Shown one piece after another: positions 26,310-34,415 of a stretch of DNA of 64,000 nt. The stretch is from NCBI GenBank assembly GCA_964594045.1, contig CAZQKR010000001.1:115830-179829 (forward strand), read 5' to 3'. Both the position numbers and the translations under genes were made by a program. The notes beneath the pieces are model-generated. The model was not told the origin of the DNA and ran no database searches. It saw nothing but the letters and a program-made list of their open reading frames with translations. The stretch's first letter is position 1, and each line of letters opens with the position of its first letter. This stretch comes from UBA2365 sp964594045 (GTDB lineage Bacteria; Bacteroidota; Bacteroidia; Chitinophagales; Saprospiraceae).

Positions 26310-26469
26310 CGCCAATTTCCCTGTTAAGGGAATATTAAAGTGTATTTAAAATATGTTAAACAATAATAATCTGACTTTTCAGTATTGATTTTGTACCTAA
26401 AACACGTTGAATCATACAAAAAGTTCTGTCCAAAAAAATATTTAGGTTTTATTTAACAATCACTACCTT

Positions 26470-27936
26470 ATGGCTAAAGAAATCACACCGAGAATTGAGA
26501 ATTATTCTCAATGGTACCTTGACATTGTCAAAAAAGCAAATCTTGCAGAAAACTCCGCTGTCAGGGGCAGTATGGTCATCAAGCCTTACGGCTTTGCCAT
26601 CTGGGAAATGATCCAAAGGGATCTGGACAGGCGTTTCAAGGAGACAGGGCATGTCAATGCATATTTTCCATTATTTATCCCAAAAAGTTTCCTGAGCAAG
26701 GAAGCCGAGCATGTGGATGGTTTTGCCAAGGAATGTGCCGTCGTGACCCATCACCGTCTAAAAGCGAATCCGGACGGTAACGGCTTGATCGTTGATCCGG
26801 ATGCTAAACTGGAAGAAGAACTGATCGTTCGTCCGACTTCTGAAACCATTATCTGGAACAGTTACCGGGACTGGATCAAATCATACAGGGATTTACCCAT
26901 TTTGATCAATCAGTGGGCTAATGTGGTCAGGTGGGAAATGAGAACGAGACCATTTCTGAGAACTGCGGAATTCCTCTGGCAGGAAGGTCACACTGCTCAT
27001 GCAACCCGGGAAGATGCTGTTACAGAAGCAGAAAAAATCCATGATCTATATGCTGACTTTGCAGAATCCATGATGGCCATGCCCGTGATCAAAGGTGTGA
27101 AGACGGCTTCAGAGCGTTTTGCCGGAGCACTGGAAACCTACGCGATCGAGGCTTTGATGCAGGATGGCAAAGCACTTCAGGCAGGTACATCCCATTTTCT
27201 TGGTCAGAACTTTGCCAAAGCTTTCGAGGTTAAATTCCTGACTGATCAGAACAAGGAAGAATTTGTCTGGGCCACCTCCTGGGGCGTATCTACCCGTTTG
27301 ATCGGTGGACTGATCATGACCCACTCTGATGATGACGGCTTGGTATTACCTCCGAGATTGGCTCCGATACAGGTTGTGATCGTCCCTATCCCCAAACCGG
27401 ATGAAGCTTTGGTCGAAGTTGCCCGAAAATTATCCAATATATTGACTGCCAAAGGCATCCGGGTGAAAATAGACGATGATCCCAAACAACGCGTCGGATT
27501 TAAATTTGCCGAATATGAAATGATGGGTGTACCTGTTCGGATTGGCATTGGGGCAAGGGACCTTGAAAACGGAGCAATTGAGGTTGCCCGCAGGGATACC
27601 AAAGAAAAATACAACATGGAACTCGATAAAGCAGATCAACTGATCCCCGATTTGCTGGATGAGATCCAGGCAAACCTTTTGGCTAAAGCTAAAAAATACA
27701 GGGATGAAATGACCACTCTGGTGGATGATTTTGATACTTTCAAAGAAGTGATTGAAAATAAGGGAGGTTTCATCAGTGCGCACTGGGATGGTACAGCTGA
27801 AACAGAAGAAGCGATCAAGGAACTGACCAAGGCAACCATACGTTGTATACCTCTGGATGCTGTGACAGAAAACGGAAAATGTGTGTATTCGGGCAAACCA
27901 TCCACCAGGAGAGTATTGTTTGCAAAAGCATATTGA
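26470..27936 (+). CDS. proS: Proline--tRNA ligase, short type without editing insertion
   Basis: Charges tRNA-Pro with proline. 488 residues, the archaeal/eukaryote-like (type 3) form. Class II features: RPTSETIIWNSYRDWIKSY, motif 2 RWEMRTRPFLRTAEFLWQEG, and motif 3 region VSTRLIGGLIMTHSDDDGL. The anticodon-binding domain follows, and the C-terminal extra domain ends near RRVLFAKAY. There is no INS editing domain between motifs 2 and 3. A free-standing YbaK-type prolyl-tRNA deacylase, encoded at 44908-45399, could supply editing in trans. The upstream gene is divergent. Confidence 0.97.
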   Translation: MAKEITPRIENYSQWYLDIVKKANLAENSAVRGSMVIKPYGFAIWEMIQRDLDRRFKETGHVNAYFPLFIPKSFLSKEAEHVDGFAKECAVVTHHRLKANPDGNGLIVDPDAKLEEELIVRPTSETIIWNSYRDWIKSYRDLPILINQWANVVRWEMRTRPFLRTAEFLWQEGHTAHATREDAVTEAEKIHDLYADFAESMMAMPVIKGVKTASERFAGALETYAIEALMQDGKALQAGTSHFLGQNFAKAFEVKFLTDQNKEEFVWATSWGVSTRLIGGLIMTHSDDDGLVLPPRLAPIQVVIVPIPKPDEALVEVARKLSNILTAKGIRVKIDDDPKQRVGFKFAEYEMMGVPVRIGIGARDLENGAIEVARRDTKEKYNMELDKADQLIPDLLDEIQANLLAKAKKYRDEMTTLVDDFDTFKEVIENKGGFISAHWDGTAETEEAIKELTKATIRCIPLDAVTENGKCVYSGKPSTRRVLFAKAY

Positions 27937-27963
27937 TCCGGGTTACAGGGTTTTTTATTTTTG
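27933..27963 (+). promoter_or_regulatory. smpB promoter
   Basis: TTG at 27933-27935, 20 bases, then TATTTTTG at 27956-27963. The predicted start is about 27970, which rules out the upstream in-frame TTG at 27961 as the smpB start codon and supports the ATG at 27985. The TTG overlaps the proS stop region. Confidence 0.6.
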
Positions 27964-27984
27964 ACCGACCCTATAAACAAGCAG

Positions 27985-28437
27985 ATGGGTGCAAAGAAAA
28001 ACATAGAAATTGTTAATAAAAAGGCAAACTTCGAATTTCATTTTTTACAGACATTCGAAGCGGGTATTCTCTTGACTGGAACAGAAGTCAAATCCATCCG
28101 CCTTGGAAATGCCAACCTGAAGGATGCATATTGCAGTTTCAGTAACAATGAGTTATTTGTGCGGAATATGTTCATTGCCGAATACAAGTTCGGCAATATT
28201 TTCAACCATGAAAGCAGGAGAGACCGAAAACTTTTATTGAGAAAAAGTGAACTGAACAAGCTGGACAAAAAGGTGAAGGAAAAGGGACTTACCATCATTC
28301 CCTATCGTGTTTTTATCAGTGAGCGCGGACACATCAAACTGGAGATCGCCTTGGCACAAGGCAAAAAATCATTTGACAAGCGTGTTTCCATTAAAGAAAA
28401 AGATCTGGAACGCGATATGGCGCGTCATAAAAAATGA
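27985..28437 (+). CDS. smpB: SsrA-binding protein
   Basis: Binds tmRNA and brings it to stalled ribosomes for trans-translation. 150 residues from the ATG at 27985; the N-terminus MGAKKNIEIVNKKANFEF fits the family. Conserved segments are present: GTEVKSIRLGNANLKDAYC, RKLLLRKSELNKL, YFNERGHIKLEIALAQGKK-like ending (SERGHIKLEIALAQGKK) and a basic C-terminal tail that enters the mRNA channel. The ssrA gene itself was not found in the window. Confidence 0.96.
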   Translation: MGAKKNIEIVNKKANFEFHFLQTFEAGILLTGTEVKSIRLGNANLKDAYCSFSNNELFVRNMFIAEYKFGNIFNHESRRDRKLLLRKSELNKLDKKVKEKGLTIIPYRVFISERGHIKLEIALAQGKKSFDKRVSIKEKDLERDMARHKK

Positions 28438-28466
28438 CCACAATGCCATTCTCTGGAAAGGATGAC

Positions 28467-29732
28467 TTATTGCTTGATCAATGTGATAAACTCTTCCTGA
28501 TCCACGTTCCTGATACTGCAGAAATATAAACCGGGTCTGGCATCTTTACTATCCCAGATCACAGTATGTGAACCAATCTGATAATTTGAACTTTCGATCA
28601 CTTCAAATAATTTTCCTTCGGCATCAAAAATACTGATCCGGGTTGATCCGGGTTTCGTGATTGAAAAAGAAATATACGCCTTATCTTTAAAAGGATTTGG
28701 ATAGGCTTTGCTGACTTCCTTTAATTTTTGCTGATCCAAGGTGTTTACCGGCCATCCATATTTATTTTCGCTGATCAGCATGCTTAAAGGCACTTTGATC
28801 ACTTCCGTAGCATAATGTTTATTGATATTGGCAACAATATCCTCATCAGAATGATAGTATGGGGAAAATTCATTTTCGTGAAAGAAAATGGCAGGATATC
28901 CATATTCGAAAAATGCGTAACTGTCCGTTGCATTGATGTACTTATCCGTTTTTATATAATCGAGGTCAGTGAATTTTTCTATCATTTCTTCTGCAAGCAC
29001 AGTCACATGATCTGAATTGGGATAATGTTGAAGCTGGACTGTCCAATCCTCCTTTTCCGAATTACAATTACTGATCATATCGCAATTGAGCATCATGATG
29101 ATATCGGTTCCGGCTTCACTGGCTTTTCCTGCATAATCAAAAGCTCCGACCAGACCGAGTTCTTCTGCAGCAAAGGTTACAAATCTGATAGTTGATTCAG
29201 GAATATAATTATGTTTTGCAAGGACACGTGCAATTTCGATGACTGCAGCAACACCACTCGCGTTGTCATCTGCCCCGGGAGCCAAATTGAACGGATCATT
29301 CCATGAAATTGCATCATGATGTGCTCCTATGACATATACACGTTCCGGGAATGTGTGGCCTTCCAGGTTCAATTCAACGTTGTATTGCCAGGTATTCACA
29401 ATTTGACCACTGCCCCAAGGCCATTCCATCTCCATTTCAAATGAATCAAGGCGGGCGTAGGTCGTTGCAGATCCCGTATAACTAAAATCAAAACTCAGGA
29501 GCTTTTTCATGATCCATTCAGCAACCTCACGTCTGTTGGGTGACATTGCAAAACGTGTCTGTTGATTTTGTAATTCAAATATGTAGGATTGAACACTATC
29601 CGGGCTCATATACCCGATAATGGTATTGGTGATATTATCCAGTGTCTGATCGTTTCTGGGAAGCATCTGGCTTTGAGCGGAATGACAATAAAAGATTCCG
29701 ATAACGATCCAAATTATATTTAAAATACGCAT
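28467..29732 (-). CDS. Secreted M28-family zinc aminopeptidase with T9SS type A sorting domain
   Basis: 421 residues, signal peptide about 1-22. The M28 di-zinc site is complete: HHD in IGAHHDAISW, the bridging Asp in APGADDNASG, the Glu pair in TFAAEELGLVG, Asp in LNCDMI, and His in YYHSDED. The family removes N-terminal amino acids from peptides. The last 80 residues (SKAYPNPFKDKAYISF, ISIFDAEGKLFEV, RPGLYFCSI) form a type A T9SS sorting domain, so it should be surface bound or released. It converges on smpB and has its own promoter. Confidence 0.9.
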   Translation of the reverse strand: MRILNIIWIVIGIFYCHSAQSQMLPRNDQTLDNITNTIIGYMSPDSVQSYIFELQNQQTRFAMSPNRREVAEWIMKKLLSFDFSYTGSATTYARLDSFEMEMEWPWGSGQIVNTWQYNVELNLEGHTFPERVYVIGAHHDAISWNDPFNLAPGADDNASGVAAVIEIARVLAKHNYIPESTIRFVTFAAEELGLVGAFDYAGKASEAGTDIIMMLNCDMISNCNSEKEDWTVQLQHYPNSDHVTVLAEEMIEKFTDLDYIKTDKYINATDSYAFFEYGYPAIFFHENEFSPYYHSDEDIVANINKHYATEVIKVPLSMLISENKYGWPVNTLDQQKLKEVSKAYPNPFKDKAYISFSITKPGSTRISIFDAEGKLFEVIESSNYQIGSHTVIWDSKDARPGLYFCSIRNVDQEEFITLIKQ

Positions 29733-29824
29733 TTTCAGTTCATTACTTAATTATGATCAGGCAGGATAAACGTTTTCTTTCCCATTCTGAAAACTCAAAT
29801 TTATCCTTCAAATTGCTGCTTTAA

Positions 29825-29855
29825 CAAAATTAATACATAAATAGTTCAAAACCAA
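29825..29855 (-). promoter_or_regulatory. Promoter of the M28 peptidase gene
   Basis: Minus strand: TTG at 29855-29853, 20 bases, then TAATTTTG at 29832-29825. Leader of about 85 bases to the ATG at 29732. Confidence 0.5.
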
Positions 29856-29933
29856 ATAACTTATGATCTATCCATTATCCTTGAAAGCAAATTTATCCGG
29901 ACATTTGATTGTCATATTTTCTGACTTCGCTCA

Positions 29934-31397
29934 TTATTCAAAAACAGCTATTTCAGACAAAACGGGACACGCCTTTGAATCCAGTATTGTGATCCTGATG
30001 CGATCTGTTTCAACCGGATCTATTTTCAGGATACGCTTGTACCCAATTGTTGTACCGGCAGACACTTTTTCCCATTCATTTTTTTTCCAAACCTCAATTT
30101 CAAATGACTTCACCCTTTGTCCCAGAGCTATATACTCCATGAGTGTCACATAGTTGATCTCCTGAACGTTTTCGAGTTCCAAAATAATTTGCCCCGACAA
30201 CACTTCATCGTCAGTTGTCCAAAAACTTTCCACATCTCCATCAGTTAATTTTAAAGGTGAAAAATCCACTGAATTGCCTCTGAAATGATCTGCGGATACT
30301 TTTTTGCCTTTTGCCAGGTTGTTCCGGAAGGTCTGATCCAGTAATTTTCTGAATTCCAGAAGAGATCTTACATCGTTTTCATGAAGTAATCCCCTTTTAT
30401 CCGGCGGAACATTCAACAGTAGAGTGGACCCTCTCCCAACAGATGTCAGGTAGATATCCATGAGCATTTCTGGTGTTTTTACAAGTTCATCCTGCTCCGG
30501 ATGGTAAAACCAACCCGGTCTGATAGATACATCTGCTTCACCCGGGATCCATTGCGTACCGTCCTCCGAACCTTCATTGAGCAATTTTTCAATTCCTGAT
30601 TTACCTGCATATAAGGTATCAGGTGTAATGGTATTCCAGTTGGTTTCGCCTGCCCTGCCCTGTTCATTGCCTATCCAGCGAACTCCCGGGCCGGCATCGC
30701 TGAAAAAAATAATCCCAGGAGAAAATGAACGTACCAGATCAAGGGTACCAGGCCAGTCATAATAGTTCCGGCGGTCGATCGTCCTGTGTTCTCTGGCACC
30801 GCCATAATAACCATCTCCGCCATTGGCACCATCAAACCACATTTCATAAACCGGACCATAATTTTGGAACAATTCTGCCAGCTGGTTCCTGTAATAGGTG
30901 ATATAAGCCGGAGTTCCGTAATCCGGATGGTTTCTGTCCCAGGGCGAAAGATAGATCCCGAATTTCAAGCCGTACTGTCTGCAGGCATCCGAAACTTCCC
31001 GGACCACATCACCTTCCCCATTCCTGAAAGGCGAATTCTTTACAGAATGTTCAGTATACCTGCTAGGCCATAGACAAAATCCATCGTGGTGCTTGCAAGT
31101 CAATATAAGGCTTTTAAAACCAGCCTCTTTAAAGGTTTTTACCCATTGCCCGGCATCAAAATGAACAGGATTGAAAATCATCGGATCTTCATCTCCATAA
31201 CCCCATTCCTTACCTGTGTATGTGTTGAGTGAGAAATGTACAAATGCCGTGAGCTCCATTTCATGCCATGCCAGTTGGCCCGGCGAAGGTACCGGCAGCA
31301 GTGCATCAGGTGGGTCCACCTTATTTTGGCCCAAAACTGTTGCAAAAGGAAGTAAAAGGAATACAAAAAACGCGTTGTGAATCAAGTAGCTCAACAT
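29934..31397 (-). CDS. Alpha-L-fucosidase, GH29, with C-terminal F5/8-type domain
   Basis: 487 residues, signal peptide about 1-23 (ends VLGQ). The GH29 barrel shows WHEMELTAFVHFSLNTYTG, LILTCKHHDGFCLWPS, and the nucleophile Asp in VYEMWFDGANG. Residues about 350-487 form a galactose-binding-like (F5/8 C) beta-sandwich (DGDVESFWTTDD, INYVTLMEYI). It releases terminal alpha-L-fucose from glycans in the periplasm or at the surface. No T9SS sorting domain. No SusCD pair or other glycosidase is adjacent, so this is not a typical polysaccharide utilisation locus. Confidence 0.92.
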   Translation of the reverse strand: MLSYLIHNAFFVFLLLPFATVLGQNKVDPPDALLPVPSPGQLAWHEMELTAFVHFSLNTYTGKEWGYGDEDPMIFNPVHFDAGQWVKTFKEAGFKSLILTCKHHDGFCLWPSRYTEHSVKNSPFRNGEGDVVREVSDACRQYGLKFGIYLSPWDRNHPDYGTPAYITYYRNQLAELFQNYGPVYEMWFDGANGGDGYYGGAREHRTIDRRNYYDWPGTLDLVRSFSPGIIFFSDAGPGVRWIGNEQGRAGETNWNTITPDTLYAGKSGIEKLLNEGSEDGTQWIPGEADVSIRPGWFYHPEQDELVKTPEMLMDIYLTSVGRGSTLLLNVPPDKRGLLHENDVRSLLEFRKLLDQTFRNNLAKGKKVSADHFRGNSVDFSPLKLTDGDVESFWTTDDEVLSGQIILELENVQEINYVTLMEYIALGQRVKSFEIEVWKKNEWEKVSAGTTIGYKRILKIDPVETDRIRITILDSKACPVLSEIAVFE

Positions 31398-31450
31398 TTT
31401 TCCCTGTTTTGTTCAGACTGTATTTAAATTTTCTTGACCGTTACAGGATT

Positions 31451-31990
31451 TCAGGCAAAAGCAATTGTTCTGAATGGAATCCATTTGTGGTCTGTATATT
31501 TCAAAAGTGTTATGGCGCGGCATTGGAAAATTCTGTTGAAATCCCTACCTTTAAAATGCGACCAAATTCCATCAAATTGTTTTGGTTGCACATCCCTGAA
31601 TGCGATAGTCATGTGTGGGTGGAATCCCGATTCCCTGGGGCTTTCAGGAGGAACCACGCTGCTGATGATTTGTGAAAATTTAATTTGGGCCAATGTCAAA
31701 GCAGGATTTGGCTTTGCCGACACGAAAACCACCCTCTTGGAAAAATGATCAAATCCATTGAGTTCGATGTAGAAAGGTTTTACAGTTTTTGATTCTTTCT
31801 GCAATAATTCCATCAAGGTTTTTTCACCTTGGGGATCGGTTTTGAAAGGAGCTGCGATCGTGATGTGAGGAGGCGAATTCAATGCATGAACTGTATTAAA
31901 CTGATCTGCACAAAAATGTTTCATTTTTGTGATTTCGGAGGCAATTTCTGCAGGCGGAATTATTCCCAAAAAATAAAGGTTTTTTAACAT
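31451..31990 (-). CDS. 2H phosphoesterase / 2'-5' RNA ligase-like protein
   Basis: 179 residues from the ATG at 31990 (a TTG at 32017 would add nine residues). Two HxT-type motifs, PPHITIAAPF and FHPHMTIAFRD, about 85 residues apart, define the 2H phosphoesterase superfamily, which cleaves or forms 2',3' or 2',5' phosphodiester bonds in RNA or cyclic nucleotides. Substrate unknown. It diverges from the NAD(P)HX repair gene with about 80 bases between the start codons. Confidence 0.85.
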   Translation of the reverse strand: MLKNLYFLGIIPPAEIASEITKMKHFCADQFNTVHALNSPPHITIAAPFKTDPQGEKTLMELLQKESKTVKPFYIELNGFDHFSKRVVFVSAKPNPALTLAQIKFSQIISSVVPPESPRESGFHPHMTIAFRDVQPKQFDGIWSHFKGRDFNRIFQCRAITLLKYTDHKWIPFRTIAFA

Positions 31991-32069
31991 TAATTTCTGA
32001 TATTTGCCGTGAGTCAATATTACGAAAAAAAAACGGATTTACGACGCAATCCGCCAACTATTTGATTAT

Positions 32070-33590
32070 ATGCATATTCTTTCAACGGATCAGATCAGAT
32101 CCTGGGATCGATACACCATTGAGCATGAACCGGTTGAGTCCATTGATCTGATGGAGCGTGCTGCACAGGCATTTACCAAGTGGTTTCTGGGTTTGAGCAG
32201 ATTTGCAGATGAGGAGATCCTGGTGGTTGCCGGAACGGGCAACAATGGCGGAGATGGCCTTGCAATAGCGAGGTTGCTGACAGAAAAAGGGTTTGAAGTT
32301 ACCGTTTGCATCTGCCAAGTTCAACCAAAACCCGGAAGAGATTTTCTGATCAATCTGGAGCGTCTGAAATACAAGGATGTGGACATTCTGGAAGTTAGGG
32401 AAAAGGATAACTTTCATGACCTTTCGGCTTTTAAGATCATTATTGACGGCATATTTGGAACAGGTTTGAGCAGGCCTGTCACTGGTTACTGGGCAAAATT
32501 CATACAATACATCAACAGTTTGAATTCCAGGGTTTTTGCCATAGATATTCCATCCGGGATGTTCGGAGACAGGCCAAATAATCCGGAAGATATCACCATC
32601 CAGGCGCATCATTGCCTCAGTTTTGAAGTGGCCAAGCTGAGTTTCTTTTTCAGATCCAACAGTGTGCGGCTGGGAAACTGGGAGGTCAGAAGTATCGGGT
32701 TGATGCCAGATTTTGTCAGTCAGCTGGAAACCGGTTTTTCATTGACAGATCCAACAGAACTGGCCAAACAGCTCATTAAAAGAGATAGATTTTCCCACAA
32801 AGGGCATTTTGGGCATGCGCTTATTGCTGCCGGCAGTAAAGGCATGACAGGTGCAGCGGTTTTATCTTCCAAAGCGTGTTTGCGAAGCGGGGCCGGGATG
32901 GTGACCGCTTTGATCCCGGACTGCGGGTATACGGTTCTTCAAACTACGATTCCTGAAGTAATGACCATCCAGGGGCATGGTACTGATCATATCAGGTCGT
33001 GTCCCGACCTGGAAAGATTCAATGCTATCGGGATCGGACCAGGACTCGGTGTGAATGAGGAAACCAAAGGATTTCTGGCAGAATTGCTTAAGAAAAGTAA
33101 CGGCAAGCTGATCCTGGACGCAGATGCGCTCAATATTCTGGCAGAAAATCCCGAATTGATGCAACTTTTGCCAAAAAACACCATTCTGACACCGCACCCT
33201 GGAGAATTTCGCAGGTTATTCGGATCGTCTGAAGATGATCTTGAAACCCTAAAATTATTGTCAGAAAAAGCTAAAGCACACCAGTGTATCATTGTTTTAA
33301 AAGGAGCTTACACCGCAATTGCAGATGTGAATGGACACATTTATTTCAATAACAGCGGGAATGCCGGCATGTCCACTGCAGGTTCGGGAGATGTATTGAC
33401 CGGCATGATCTGCGGATTGCTCAGCCAGGGATATGGTGCCCTGTACGCTGCGAAGACAGGAGTTTATCTTCACGGGCTGGCAGGAGATCTGGTAATGGAA
33501 CAAAAAGGCATGGAAGCAATGATCTCAGGTGATCTTGTGGAAATGACCGGAAATGCCTTTAAAAAATTATATCAATACCGGTCAGAATAA
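32070..33590 (+). CDS. nnr: Bifunctional NAD(P)HX epimerase / ADP-dependent NAD(P)HX dehydratase
   Basis: Repairs hydrated NADH and NADPH. 506 residues in two parts. Residues 1 to about 215 are the YjeF_N epimerase domain (GTGNNGGDGLAIARLL, IDGIFGTGLSRPV, FAIDIPSG). Residues about 230-500 are the ribokinase-like dehydratase domain (RFSHKGHFGHALIAAGSKGMTG split, GIGPGLGVNEET, LILDADALNIL, LTPHPGEF, and the NAGMSTAGSGDVLTGMI catalytic loop). Length and order match E. coli Nnr (YjeF). Confidence 0.96.
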   Translation: MHILSTDQIRSWDRYTIEHEPVESIDLMERAAQAFTKWFLGLSRFADEEILVVAGTGNNGGDGLAIARLLTEKGFEVTVCICQVQPKPGRDFLINLERLKYKDVDILEVREKDNFHDLSAFKIIIDGIFGTGLSRPVTGYWAKFIQYINSLNSRVFAIDIPSGMFGDRPNNPEDITIQAHHCLSFEVAKLSFFFRSNSVRLGNWEVRSIGLMPDFVSQLETGFSLTDPTELAKQLIKRDRFSHKGHFGHALIAAGSKGMTGAAVLSSKACLRSGAGMVTALIPDCGYTVLQTTIPEVMTIQGHGTDHIRSCPDLERFNAIGIGPGLGVNEETKGFLAELLKKSNGKLILDADALNILAENPELMQLLPKNTILTPHPGEFRRLFGSSEDDLETLKLLSEKAKAHQCIIVLKGAYTAIADVNGHIYFNNSGNAGMSTAGSGDVLTGMICGLLSQGYGALYAAKTGVYLHGLAGDLVMEQKGMEAMISGDLVEMTGNAFKKLYQYRSE

Positions 33591-33612
33591 TTAAACAGAA
33601 ATCTGTTTTTGT

Positions 33613-33620
33613 TAACTTTG
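33613..33620 (+). promoter_or_regulatory. -7 element upstream of the sirtuin gene
   Basis: TAACTTTG, an exact TAnnTTTG followed by CCGGG, 51 bases before the ATG at 33671. No well-placed TTG. Confidence 0.4.
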
Positions 33621-33670
33621 CCGGGATTTTGCTTTTGGGATGATTAGAAATTCAGGAAAAAATAAAGTAC

Positions 33671-34366
33671 ATGTTTAGACAAAAAATAGCTGTTTTGACG
33701 GGTGCGGGAATGAGTCAGGAAAGCGGCTTACAAACATTCAGAGATTCTGACGGACTCTGGGAAGGTCATAGTGTATATGATGTGGCAACTCCTGACGGTT
33801 GGTACAGCAACAAACAGCTCGTCCTGGATTTTTACAATGCCAGGAGGAGGCAACTGGTTACTGCAGAACCGAACGAAGGCCACAAGGGCATATGTGAACT
33901 GGAAAAGAAATACGACACCTGTATCATAACCCAAAATGTGGATGATCTTCATGAAAGAGCCGGAAGCAAAAATGTGATCCATTTGCATGGCGAATTGTTC
34001 AAAGTCAGGAGCACTGTCGATGAGGATCTTGTTTATCCCTGGCGTGAAGATCTGAAGCTGGGCGATCTTTGTGAGAAGGGTTATCAGCTCAGACCTCATA
34101 TTGTGTGGTTCGGTGAAAGTGTTCCTAACCTGGAGATCGCTGCGAAAGAAGTGATGAAAGCAGATATACTGCTGATCATCGGAACTTCCCTGCAGGTGTA
34201 CCCGGCAGCTTCACTGGTACATTACCTGGCTCCGGGCAAGCCTATGTACTATATTGATCCGAATCCCAATATTTCGTATGAGATCGCAAGATCTTACAAT
34301 CTTAAAATTATCAACCAAAAAGCTTCAGCGGGTGTATCTTCCCTGCTTAGAACACTGATGGATTAG
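33671..34366 (+). CDS. cobB: NAD-dependent protein deacylase, class III sirtuin
   Basis: Removes acyl groups from lysine using NAD. 231 residues. NAD-binding GAGMSQESGLQTFRD (residues 11-25), TQNVDDLHERAG, catalytic His in HLHGE, and GTSLQVYPAASL are present. Residues Y55 and R58 in FYNARRRQL correspond to the Tyr-x-x-Arg pair that binds succinyl or malonyl lysine in E. coli CobB and SIRT5. The usual Zn Cys4 site is missing: the small-domain segment has only one Cys (GDLCEKG). It is the gene between nnr and the metalloprotease, all on the plus strand. Confidence 0.93.
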   Translation: MFRQKIAVLTGAGMSQESGLQTFRDSDGLWEGHSVYDVATPDGWYSNKQLVLDFYNARRRQLVTAEPNEGHKGICELEKKYDTCIITQNVDDLHERAGSKNVIHLHGELFKVRSTVDEDLVYPWREDLKLGDLCEKGYQLRPHIVWFGESVPNLEIAAKEVMKADILLIIGTSLQVYPAASLVHYLAPGKPMYYIDPNPNISYEIARSYNLKIINQKASAGVSSLLRTLMD

Positions 34367-34415
34367 TTGCGCCTCTTACTTTTTACCTGACACGGCATCA
34401 TTTTTGAAGGGATTT

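Noticed and set aside
26310..26469. Possible T-box or other riboswitch in the proS leader
   Set aside because: Only a small CCCTGTTAAGGG hairpin is present, no T-box sequence was seen, and T-boxes are not expected in this phylum.
27961..27984. Upstream TTG start for smpB
   Set aside because: The TTG lies in the -7 element TATTTTTG; the transcript would start after it, so the ATG at 27985 is used.
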